Source: Sepioteuthis lessoniana
Lineage: Eukaryota; Mollusca; Cephalopoda; Myopsida; Loliginidae
Length of the DNA: 64,000 nt
Assembly (NCBI GenBank): GCA_963585895.1
Contig: CAUZXS010005791.1
Location: 1 to 64,000, forward strand
Direction: 5' to 3'
Shown here: one piece after another, positions 35,201-47,900 of the stretch
How positions within the stretch are numbered: position 1 is the first letter of the stretch
How the letters are laid out: the number at the start of each line of letters is the position of its first letter
The notes under the pieces: generated by a model
What the model saw: the letters and a program-made list of their open reading frames with translations, nothing else
Database searches by the model: none
What the model was told of the DNA's origin: nothing
Program-made: the position numbers and the translations under genes

Positions 35201-38200
35201 ACACATCCAGTTGCTTTGCGATTTGCTAATTTAGTTCATCCTAAAGGTTATCTTCCAATTTTTCATTTTTCTTCTTTTCCTAGACTAGCTGCTATACCAA
35301 GGCTGAAGAGCCCAATCTGCCCTACTATTTAATGGTGCCTGAAGGGTATTAATGCTATGTCAAATTCAAATTTGAAATCCGATCACCATGTCCATTTCCA
35401 ACAATAATCGTTATATGTCTTTGATAGATACAAGAAGCACACAATAAGTTTCCAGACTTTTTTTCCTATGGGCACTTTTATTGATAGTACACACATGAAA
35501 CTCTAGTCCTCTTTGAAGTAATCTCCTCCGGCTGCAATGCACTTGTTGTACCATTCCAACAACTTCTAGAACGCCCCATGGAAGTCCTCTTGTGTAAATG
35601 TGTCAATGACCTTCATCACAGCCTCTTTCATCTCCTCAATTGTCTCATAACGACAGCCTCTAAGTTTTTCCTTGAGCTTAGGCAATAACCAAAAGTCACA
35701 GGGAGCAAGGTCTGGACTATGGGAGGCTGAGAAACTGTCTTGATGCCCAACTTGGTCAAATAGTCTGTGACAAGGATGGAGTTGTGGACTGGTGCATTGC
35801 CCTGGTGGAAATGCCACTGACCCAATTTGAAGAGTGCTGGCCTCTTCCAATGGAATCTCTTCCTGAACTCCCTTAAAACCTCAACATAGTATTCCTTGTT
35901 GACTGTCTGTCCAGTAGGAACCCAGTGCATGTAGATCATGCTAGTGCTGCCAAAAAAAGGGATCATCAAAAGTTTGCGGGTGGATTTGCTCTGTCTGCCG
36001 TTCTTGGGTCTGGGAGAGCCAGCATGCTTCCACTGGGAACTCAGTCTCTTGGTCTCTGGATCATAGCAGTAGATCCAGCTTTCATCACAGGTCATCAGAG
36101 CATCAAGAACTGTGGGATCTGAATTGAACAGCTTGACCATCTCCCTACTGTTATGACAACGTCTTTCTTTCTGATCTTATCTGAGCACCCTTAGGACAAA
36201 CTTTGTGCAAATCTTCCGCATCTTCAGTTCCTTGTGAATAATTGTGTGTACAGTTCCGACAGTGACATCAAACTGTGCACTTATTGTCTCTATAGACACA
36301 TGACGGTCCTTATTCCTGAAATTCTTTATTTGTCCAATCAACTCTGGTGTTCTGACTTCCTTACTCCTCCCACACCTCTCATCATCCCTCACAGACTCCC
36401 TGCCTTCCTTGAATCTCTTATGCCACTCAAAAACTGATGCTCAATTCATGCAAGACGGTCGAAAAGCAATCTGAAGCATTCCATTCTGTGGGATTTTTTG
36501 TTAGATTAAAACAGAATTTTATTGCATATCATTCTTCTAAAGTGTCCCCACATCCAGATTGCATTTTTGAAATTCACCAGCTATGATGATCAGGCTTTAG
36601 TAGGGTATATTCCAATTGCTGCTGTATTTGTTCATTTGAACCTGAAATCATAAAAATTGGTCAGTCATCTCATAAGATGTATAGCAATACCATTGTGAAT
36701 TTTCAGGAGTCTATGACAATTTTAAATGCCCATACGAAAAAAGTCTGGAAACTTATTGAAGGCACCATGTATATATCTATTTATAGATGAAAACGGACTT
36801 ATATATATATATATAAATATTTAATTTATTTAAAAATTGTAATAATATATTTTTCTTCATTTTTGCGGGTGGTCTTATATTTTTGTCCAAGGATGTAAAT
36901 ATATGTCTATTTATATCAATTTATCAATCATGATAATGAAATAGAGTAGTGTAATGAACACAAAAGAAGAAAGACCTTATCAAGGCTTTATTCAACTGAA
37001 TTTTACTGTAATAACCACTCAAGGCAAGAGGCCAAATGCATATGAATAAGAATTAAAAAAGGATGTATTTAAATTGGAAAATCACGTGAGCAAGAATTAT
37101 CATTTTTTTAGTGAAAGTATAACACTCTCCCTCATTTTTATAAATCCAGCCGCTGGACCAGTTTGTGAATCCTGCTAGATGGGCGGGGAAGTAGCTTACC
37201 CCTGGAAGAGCCAGGATACGTTTCAGATCTTTGAAAAGAATGAATCTCTAGATTCTGATTTACTACTTCATCTTCTGTAGAACTTATATCAGGTGAAGAG
37301 GTCGGATTTGCAGAGCTTACGTCAGGTAGAACGTTTTCAGCGGAATCTTGAGGTCGATCCGAGCGTGGAAAACGTACCAAATGTCTCAGTGCTACTGAAT
37401 CTTCCCAACCATCATGATGTCAAATTCTTGCATGTGTAAGGTTGGCTTCGAGGAGTTCCACTACCTCGACGTTTGGGTCATACTTGCTCCTGCCTCTAAA
37501 TTGTTTTTATTAAACTTTCCCTGGTTCACAGAGCCAAACAGGTAATGCAGTGCCAGGGAAGAGTGCCTTTCAAAATTGAACATGCACTCATGAGGAGTGG
37601 CATTAGTGGTGGTGCGGATAGAATGTAAAACATCCTGCAGAACGTCTGGCCAAGTGTTAATGGGTAACCGCTGTGATTCCAAAGCTAATAAAATGATGTT
37701 TCATATAATGCCATTATATCACTCACATTGGCCGTTCCCTCTTGGGTTATAAGCAGTAGTGTTGCTGGTTCCAATCCCAAGCTGCAGCAGGAATTGTTTG
37801 AATTCCCTCAACATAAACAAAGTTCCTCGATTGGAATGGGTAAACGAAGGAAGTCCGAAGATAGAAAAAATAGTCATCAGGCACTGGATTGCAGTTTGAA
37901 AGGAGCAATCAGACAAGAGAAAGCAAAAGGAAATCGGCTGTATTTATTGATGACAGTAAGTATGTAATGGCAGCCTGATGAAGATATCGGGATAGGTCCT
38001 TTGTAATCAACTGAAAGACGCTGAAATGGAGCAGTAGAATGGATAAGAATATTATTAGGGGAATTAAAGAATTAGTGTTTTATTTTTGCGCAAGTAGTAC
38101 ATTCAGATGTCATACGTTGGACCTCATCGATTGAATATGGCATATTTTGTGACCTTACAAATGCCAAAAACGTTGTACTCCAGGATGTATTAAAGAATTG

Positions 38201-41200
38201 ATTTTAGTTTCTCCAAGGAAGAAGCAGCAGTACATGTTCCGCATAATGTATCAGCAACAACATTTTCATTCCTAGGACAGTGTTTTATATCATATGAAAA
38301 GGGAAGAAGCTCTATTTTCCACCGTATAATTTTATCATTTTTAATTTTCCCACGATCAGAAGGTTTAAACATAAAAGATATGGCTCGCTGATCTGTAATA
38401 ATAGTAAAGTGTTTCCCAGCAATGAAGTCTGTCCATTTACAAACACATTCGACTATGGCATACGCTTCTTTTTTGACTATATGAAGTCGCGTTTCAGGAA
38501 GGTTTTACGACTGAGAAAAGAACACTACAGGTCTCTCAGCTTGTAAGAGAGTGCCTCCAATGGCCTTTTCTGAGGTATCGGTTTCAATAACAAATGGCAA
38601 TTCATCATCGATAACTTTTACAGAAGATTCGGCAATGAGTCCTTTGAAAAAGTTCAAAACCATGGGAGCTATCGGGAATTGTTTATTTTCAACCAGTGGA
38701 CGAATTTTGGATGAGTAATTAGATATCCATTTGGCGTAGTAGGCAAACATACCAAGACACCTTTTTAAGAATTAAGTGTCGGAAAGGGGAGGCATTTGCA
38801 AAAGAGGTCTCAAACGCTCCAGGATCGGGTTGAAGAGTTCCATTGCAAATTTTATAACCAAGTGAACGAAGTGAAAACTTTGATTTTTCCTGGTTTATTT
38901 CAAGGTTGTATGTTGAAGCAGCTTTTAAGAAACCTTCCAAGTTGACATCATGTTCCTCCTGGGTTTTACCACTGTCAGTTATGTCATCTAAATATGCCAT
39001 AAAACCCAACCAACCATCTCTCTTAATCCTTGCTGTATCCAGTTTTAAATTCACCATGCGTAACACAATTTATTCAACAGCTAAGTTTGTTGCCTGGAGA
39101 TCCATGTTTGACCACATGGGTCGGTATCGACACTTCAACATTTTCTTCCTACATAACACATTTGTAGGATTACACTGTTGCTTATGAGTTTGTCCTTACT
39201 TATCCAGTATTGGTGTATTAATTTCAGTGATTTGACATCTAGTGCAGTGATGGCACTATCTTCTTTAAAATACATGAACTTTGTTTTATCTGAGTTCCTG
39301 TAGGGACTACTGCCTCTTGCTGCTTGCTCCAGGCTATATTACAGAAATTTAGTTTAAGCTGGTGTATTTGGGAGAAGCACTTGATCATCTGTGTAGTCTA
39401 CATCTTTGATAGTTTCTGTGGAATATCTTTAGCTTTTTATCATTTTTAATGTGAAACCATTTTCTTTCATTTGATCTATTGACTACTAAAATTTTCAAGA
39501 TGAAGTTTAATAATCTTTATCATTTAGTGTATTTGGGCTATTGTCTTCTTTATTGTTAAATACACTAAATGATAAAAAATGAGCTATTGACATTTGTTGT
39601 ATGTTATCTTGGCAGATTATAAATGGATATAGTATTAATGTATCTGCTTGAAAGAACCCTTTGACAATATCAAATAAGCTATAGATTTTGTGCACTTATA
39701 GTGGTTACAGTTTCTTGGGGGAGACAATAGGCTTGTTGTATTTTGTTCCATCTTTCTTATTTGTATGGAATTGAATGCCTTGGAGAAATCTATGAACAAT
39801 AGTAGGTTTTTTGCAAGTACTCTTTTAATAACAATAAACAGGGATAATAAATATTGTTGTATATTGACCTCTGACCCGGCCAGGCTGTCAAAATAGGAAA
39901 TGCACCTGTGTAAATAACTGGTGCATGCATTCGAGGAATATCAGAATATAACCTTGACCGTGGACGGGTTGAATGAGTGCGATTTGTGACACCCACAAGA
40001 AGAGTGGGCATCAAATTATTATATAACTTGGTGCACAGGAAGTTCAATCAGTTGGAGAAAGATGTGGTAGAGAGAACCAGCACCCAGAGAGACTGGGCCC
40101 CCAGGTCCCCAGTTGAGCAGCCCAGGAGAGCGGGAAAGAAACGCAGTTATGGCCATAAGAGTGGGGGTCAATATGTTGCAGTTCTGTTCGGTCTCCAACC
40201 CCCCTCTCACACAGTGAAACCTTTGGTAACCCTGTCGAACCCTTTCAAATAAAGTGAGAGGTATATTTTTCTAAAGAACTGTGTTGCTCGTCTTCATTGT
40301 GTCGTCATTATGATTCTGCATGCATATGTGTTTGTATAGTTGGTCATGGCTATACAACAATATAAATCAAATTATAACACAATGAAAAAACCAGTACCTC
40401 TTACAAGCAAACCAGATCCCGCCCGTTTGGCTGGAGTTGTAGTTGTACAAGGGGGGAAGGGGGTCTTACAACTTGAAACCATTTAGCTGTGTGCAAACAA
40501 ATAATTAATGTTAAATAGAAGTATTATTAGTATTATAGAAATGCTTGAAACCATTTAGAATTTTTAGTTTTAGATAGGAATATTTGAAATGATTTGACTG
40601 TATTCAAATAAATGATTAATATTGAATCGAATTATTATCATTAGATTGTAATACTTGAAATCATTTTGTTGTTTACAAACAAATCATTAATATTACAATA
40701 ACAATAAACAGCTCTCACCTGTAGAAGTCAAAAGTAACATGGCTGCCTCCTAGAAAAGCTAGCCAACTAAGTTCACCTCTTTTATAGGAGAGTTCCTGTG
40801 CAGCATGTGGATTGGTCCACTTTACTAGGATGGACCTGCCCAACACATTGACATGAGAGGTGTCGATTCATCTACATATTCTTGGCAAATAGGCAGTCCA
40901 TTTACCTGCTAGTGACGAGCTGACCAATATTCTACAACATTGAATTATTAGTATTAGATAGAAATGCTTGAAACCATTTAGAATTTTTAGTGTTTGATTG
41001 GAATACTTAAAAACATTTAACTGTTTGCAAAGAAATGATTAATATTAAATTGAATTATTAGTGTTGGGAACACTTGAAAGATTTTAACTGTGTGTAAAAC
41101 AATGATCTGTAGCTCCTTTAAAAATGTCATCTACAAACTATTCACTTTAAGTGTTTGATTTATCCAACTTTCCACATATTTCTATCATACTGTCAGATTC

Positions 41201-41896
41201 ACTACAAATCTATCTTTTCAATATATATATATATATATATATATATTCATATTTTGGCAGCATTTCTTCATTAATACAAATTTCGTTGAACATAATAGAA
41301 ATTTTCTGTCTACATATTTTCTTGTTGATCCTTTCATATTGCCGTATTGATTTTAGAATATTCGGCGGGAATTGATTGATGTATTTTCCATAATTGTTTA
41401 TTTCCCAAGTATTTTCTGCCCGACTTTGGGCCATCATCAGGGGAGGATCTATTACAAAAGTGATGTATGTACTTTGTAAGAAGAGCATCTGGGCTGCTGC
41501 AGTGTGTAGCATTTACTTTTGATTTGGCTTTGAATAACCCACAAGGGTTGATACACCATAAAACACAACCAGATTAAACCAAGTTGTATGATCCCTGTAT
41601 ATAAAATACAATATGATTTTTATTTTTTAGGATTAGTTATTATAACTGATGCAGTTCCTGCCATGGGCCTGCCAAAAGGTAAACATACAATTGGACCCCA
41701 ACAAGTAGAGATATTAGAAGACAGAGCTGTTCTAGCTGGGACATCAACATTATGTGGAAGGTGAGTTAAATTTTGATTTCAGTAGACATGTTTCATTAGA
41801 TACTTCCTCTAAAATTTTTCTTTATAATGTTCTTCTTTGAAATAATATTCTTCTTTTTAAAGAATGAGACTTACAGATTATTATTATATAATTATA

Positions 41897-41928
<32 letters not shown>

Positions 41929-44900
41929 CGGGATTTGGCTTTAAATAACTCACATGGGTTGATAAGCCATAGAATATAACCAAACCAAACCAGGCTGCAT
42001 GATCATTGTATATGCAAATCCTTATTGCGTAGCCTAGAGTAAGTAGAAGGAGGCATTGGCTTCCATGTGAATGCAAGTAAAACAAAGTACATGGGTTTTA
42101 ATGAGAAGGGGCCATCTCCACTCTAAGTAGCCGACCTCTAAACTTTGTTGACAAGTTCACATACTTTGGCAGCAATATCTCTTCTTTTGAAAGTGATGTT
42201 AACACACACCTTGACCATCAATCATATGGAAGTCTGATCTATCCAATAAAATAAAACGGGATTTCTTCCAATTAATAGCTGTGTCTATACTACTGTATGC
42301 ATGCACTACATGGATGCTGACAAAACATACAAAGATGGGAACTACACAAGAATGCTCTGTGTTTTATCAAACAAATTCTGTTAGCAGTACCTGACAAAAA
42401 AGCATCTGTACGACCACTCCTGTCTCAAAATCATCCAAGTAAGATGAACAAGATATGCTGAATGTTGAATCACGAAACACACTTGTAGTCAGTGGCTAGG
42501 CTAAGAGCAACGTCTTTAGCAAGGCTAAAACTAAAGTAAATCAGTCCTCAATGAAAGAGCTATTTATGGCACATTGGGAGATTCCAATGTGCACACATTG
42601 GCCGGTCCATTCCTTGGATTGTGATTGGCTAGAACATCTAATTGGATATGTTTGTTCATAAATACCAACCCTGTCAGTAAGCATTAGTCTTGACTATGCT
42701 GGACCTCAGGTAAGTGTTGCTGTTATTATTGTCACTATTATTGCTGTTGTATATTGTTGCGTTCTACATCTCCCCTCCCCCCCACGGGTGGGCCGGGTTG
42801 CTTGGGAGGTGTGTCTCTCTTTTATGCCTGGTTTGTTGTGTGGTAGTAACCTAGAGAGAGCTCGGGGAATCCTTGATGATTGAAGTCGTGGGGATATATG
42901 TGTGGTTTGTTGTTGGGGTCTGGTTGCTGTGCATGTGCTATCACAGGGAGACAATGGGGGATGTGTGACTGTAGCATCAGTTGACGGGATTGTTGGTCCT
43001 AGTGTCGCACTTGGTATCGGGGTTGGTGTAGGCTTGAGATTGCACTTTTTGAGGAAGCGACGGTTCCTAAGTGTGATTCTTCCGGAGCCATCAACCCTGA
43101 TTCTGTATTGACGTTCAGGTAGAGCGGAGATTTTTTTTCCTGTGGTGTTCCACCGGCGATTAAGTGGGTTTTGAATGGTCACTGTGTCACCGGCTTGTAA
43201 TGGGCATAGGTTGTGAGTATGTCTGTTGTATCTTTCTACCAACTTAGCATTGCGTTTATGAAGAATTACTTCGCGGCGTTGCGCTGCCGCTATCCATTCA
43301 GGATGTGGTTTGTAAAGGAATGGTTGCGAAGGGATGGAATCCCGGAGCTGGCGGTGGAGTAGTAGTTGTGCCGGTGATAGGCCAATACCTTGAATTGGGG
43401 TATTTCTGTATTGCAAGATGGCTTGAGCGGCCTTGTCATTGTCCAGGGAACCTTGAGTGTCTGTGTTTCCGTTGACTATCCTCTTTGCAGTTTTTACTGC
43501 GAGCTCTGCACGGCCATTGGACTGGGGATATGCGACCGAGGATCGTCTGTGCTTTACGCCCCATGTCTGAAGGAATTCCTGGAATGCAGTAGAGGTGAAT
43601 GGTTGGCCACCATCTGTACTGATTTCCTCTGGAGTGCCATACGTTTGAAATAGTTGTCGACAGATGGACATTAATTTTGATGTTGTGGCATGGCCTGGTT
43701 TCAGATGATATAATATGAGCCAGCCAGTCAATCTGTATGCGCAGGCAAGGTACGTAACGTGCCCAACGTGGAATATGTCCATCACTATTTGTTGGAATGG
43801 CCATTCTGGGGATGGTGTCATGGTGATGGGTTCTCGTGGTTGGCTAGGGGCGATGGTCGTACAAATCGAGCAATTCGCTCTAAAGTTTCATATTGAGGCG
43901 TTCATTCCCGGCCAATAAACAGAGTCATTAGCTCGAGCTTTCATTCCATCTACGCCTTGGTGGGCTGAGCGTAGGCAGTGCAATATTTTCTTTCTTAAGG
44001 GCTTTGGTATTACGATTCTTCTGTCCATTAATACTAGCCCTCTGTCATTGCTAAGTCGGTGTCGCACCTCCCAGAAATCACGGATGTCAGGTTCTGTGAG
44101 GTTGCGTTTGGGTGAGAATCCCTGGTTAATCGCATTTATCAGGGTTGTATAGGTCTTGTCATTTCGACCCGATGCCCGAATGTGGTCAGGGGTTATAACA
44201 GTGGTGTTGTTATCAATGTTTACTGCAGCTTGAATGGCAGCTAATTCCATTGCAACATCTCTGCTGTTAGAAAGGTGGATATCTTTGGGGGATGGGTTTG
44301 TGGGACATATGCTAATGAGCGATTCCACTGTAGCAACTGGGTTGCGGGAAATGGCATCAGCGCCCCTGTGCCACTTGCCTGGGCAATGTTGAATTGAGAA
44401 GTGATATCTTAGGCACTTCTCTTTAAGTCTGAAGAGGTGTGGGTTGTTTATTTTGCCAAGGTCCCTGTCGCCAAATATTCCCGTAAGCGGTTGATGGTCG
44501 GTTACTACTATCACATTTGGGCAGCCTATGATAAATAGGCGGCATTTTTCCAATGACCAGGCGATAGCGGCTGCTTCGCCCTCGATGGGTGCATATCGGC
44601 GCTCTGCGTCCGTGCAGAATCTGCTGCCGGCAAATACAATGTGCCACCCGTCAGGACAAAACACTGGGGCTTTCTCGGTGGGGCATGTGCAGTGCTTCTG
44701 TAACAGTAGGAAGCCCATTCCATCCTTGCTCCAGTCAGGTGCTAAGCAGTTCGTTCTATTTATATCAAAAGTGGTGACTCCTTTTTTTACTAGCCCCACT
44801 ATAACTTGTTTAGATTGCTGAAATGCTTTTTCGAGACCTTCATTCCAAACGAAGTTCGAGTTTTTTTTTACAAGTTCTCGAAATGGTAGCATTATAGGGC

Positions 44901-47900
44901 TTAATGAGTATGCCCATGCAACTTGGTTGACAAGCCCAAACCAGGACCTTGCATCTGTAATGTTTTTAGGGCTTGGGAAGCTGGAAGTTGCATTCAGCAA
45001 GTTGTTAGAAGGGGTCACTCCTGTTGGTGTTATTTGGAGGCCTCCGAATTGGACTACGTCTTGGCAGAACTGGAATTTATCTTTGTTGATGACTATTCCA
45101 TTCGTCTCGCATAGTGACAAGTAGTCTAGGGTATGGTAGAAGGTGTCTCTTATGGTCTTGTCATAAAGGAGGGTGTCATCAACGACCTTTATTTTGCACG
45201 GGATGTCTTTAATTATCTCATCGTACCTTCGTGTATAGGCGTCACCCGAAGCTACATACCCTTGGGGCATTCTGAGATACATGAAACGACCCCATTCTGT
45301 GATAAAGGTCGTGAGGGGTTGAGATTCTTCATCTAGGGATATTGAATGGTAGCCATCCACCGCGTCCAGGACAGTTTTCTTTGTGTTTGGTGGTACCTGG
45401 AGTGAGAGTTGGAATGGGGAGCTAGTGTGGTGTGTCTCCCGCTTGCATTGGGAATTTAAATGTTGGTAGTGTACCGTTCTCCTTGGTTTCCCGTTTTTTT
45501 TTGCGGTGATTACCATGGTGCTACACCAATCTGTAGGGGTACCAATAGGTACGGGACTGATGATGCCTCTTTTGACATCTTCCCAAAGGGCTTCCTTTAC
45601 CTGCTCCTTGTTGTGATATGGTACTGGAATCGGGTTGTGTCTAGCTTTGGGGGTTGAGCCTTCCTTTAGGTGAATGTGGATTCGAAATCCAATGGGTTCT
45701 TCCCGCACAGGTTTGAATCCTATTCACAGCGCCATGTTGAATCACGAAACACACTTGTAGTCAGTAGCTAGGCTAAGAGCAACATCTTTAGCAAGGCTAA
45801 AACTAAAGTAAATCAGTCCTCAATGAAAGAGCTATTTATGGCACATTGGGAGATTCCAATGTGCACACATTGGCCGGTCCATTCCTTGGATTGTGATTGG
45901 CTAGAACATCTAATTGGATATGTTTGTTCATAAATACCAACCCTGTCAGTAAGCATTAGTCTTGACTATGCTGGACCTCAGGTAAGTGTAGCTGTTATTA
46001 TTGTCACTATTATTGCTGTTGTATATTGTTGCGTTCTACACTGAACATTGCTGGAAAAGTAAAGATGAATTCTTAAGTGACATTCTTCAGTGGACCCCAG
46101 TATTAGCCAACCAGCAATAACTTACTTACATCAGCTCTGTGAGGACACAGGATGTAGTTTGGAAAATCTTCCGGAAGCAATGGATATTAAGGACGGACGG
46201 AAAGAGAGTGTCAGGGAAATCTGTGCTGTCATTACGACTTGATGATGATGATAACTGTAATTATGATATAATTATCATGTTAATATAATTATTATAATAG
46301 AAATAATTTTCTTCAGAAGAAAAGTGATTAAGAACAAAACTTTGCGAGGGGTCCCCTTTGTATAATGGCGAAAGTGCTGCTCTGTGATCTCAAAGTAAGT
46401 GAATTCAAACTCTAGTGGTGCTATGATGTTTACTTTTAGACTAATGCCGCTTGGTAAAAGAGTATAAGCTCCCTTAGTACCCCAGCTATGGATTAGATAC
46501 TATCACTGCTGTTTTATTACAAGGATAGTTTTGGCATTAAATAACCCACAAAGATTGATATGCCATTAAAGAAAGAAACCAAGTAACTAATCAATAAAAC
46601 TCTTGGAAAAAGGTATGAGCTCCTTTATCCCATCTCTGCAGAGGGGTAAGACCTCCCCGCCAATGAGTGTCCTAGATATGACACTAAACAATCTAATGGT
46701 GAGTTTCCAGTAATGCTGGAGCTTTGGGGAATGCAGAGCACCTCTTCATTGCCATCACTCCCAACTCCACACTGGCCTGGCGTGGTAGCACCTTATAAGG
46801 GCCCTATCTATGGGTTAAATAGAACTAACGGCATACTTATGCTAAACTGAATTGTTTGACTAAACTGAATACCTTGAAATAGAAATCTTTTTGACAATTA
46901 AACCGTACTTACATTTAAACTGTGTGCTTATGCTAAACTGAATTATTTGAAATTGAACTGTTTTTTGACATTGAAACTGTACTTACACTAAACTGAATTG
47001 TTTAATATAGACTGTTTTGACATTTAACTGTAGAAATGTTCTTCACATTTAAACAGCGTACTTATGCTAAACTGAATTGTTTGAAGTAGAACTATTTTCA
47101 TAAAAATGGATTTGGCGTTAAATAACCTACAAAGGTTGATATGTCATAAAACCCAACCAACCAACCAATCAATCCTTTATTCCACTAGCTATAGGTTAAA
47201 TAGTAACACTACTGTCTTTCTACAAGAATGGCTTTAGCATTAGATAATCCATGAACGTTGATATGCCATTAAACAAAAAAGAAAGAAAAATATGATTTCA
47301 GATTATGAGCACATTTTTAAGGAAAAGTTGCCCATCTAATTCTTAAGAGTGGGTAATTTTAAGGAAATACCTGACCATCTTGTGTCTGCATTGAGACCTA
47401 CCTAACAAGAGCACCTTTGGTTATAAGTAATGACCTATGATACTTGAATACAAGATCTTGGTGGCTGAGCAGCCAAAGTGGTCACGGGACTAGCAACATA
47501 CCACTTTGGCCCTTACTGGGCTAAATTGATGGTCCGAGAGGCTCGACTCAATCAGCTGGTCAATTCAAGCTCTAGCGCTTAAATAGATCAGTAAAGTTGG
47601 CAGCCATAGTCGAGGATGCCCCGAAGGCTCTCTTTTTGATAGCTACTACACCAAGGTGTAGGGGAGGGTGCTATTCCTTTCCCAGGATTGACCCACTTTA
47701 CCCTTGTTCCGTACCTTATAATCCTGAGTGTTAAGCAAAGAGGCAACAAGTACCATATTTTGAGTCTTTGGTATGACTCGACCTAGGATTGAACCCCGGT
47801 CTCCTGGACCTTTGGCGAACACTCTATGATTGTCTTCAAATTGCTCTATTTTACCTCAAAGGCACCAGGAGGCAGTGGCTGAGGGTCAGTTGCACTGACA

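Larger units (their letters stand above)
42463..46040 (-). mobile_element. young Ty3/gypsy-type LTR retrotransposon without gag
   Basis: A 3578 bp element on the minus strand. LTRs of 306 bp (42463-42768 and 45735-46040, TGTTGAAT..TTCTACA) differ at only three positions. CTGAA flanks both ends (42458-42462, 46041-46045). Next to the 5' LTR lies a tRNA-complementary primer site (TGGCGCTGTGAATAGGATTC at 45734 downward), and next to the 3' LTR a polypurine tract (42769-42783 on the complement). The 2966 bp interior codes only for pol domains; gag and protease are absent. Confidence 0.95.

Noticed and set aside
39977..40252. 91-codon open frame that looks gene-like and GC-rich
   Set aside because: It lies entirely inside the 505 bp solo LTR (39855-40359).
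43888..45708. Large 606-codon frame as a host gene
   Set aside because: It has reverse transcriptase, RNase H and integrase motifs and lies between two LTRs.
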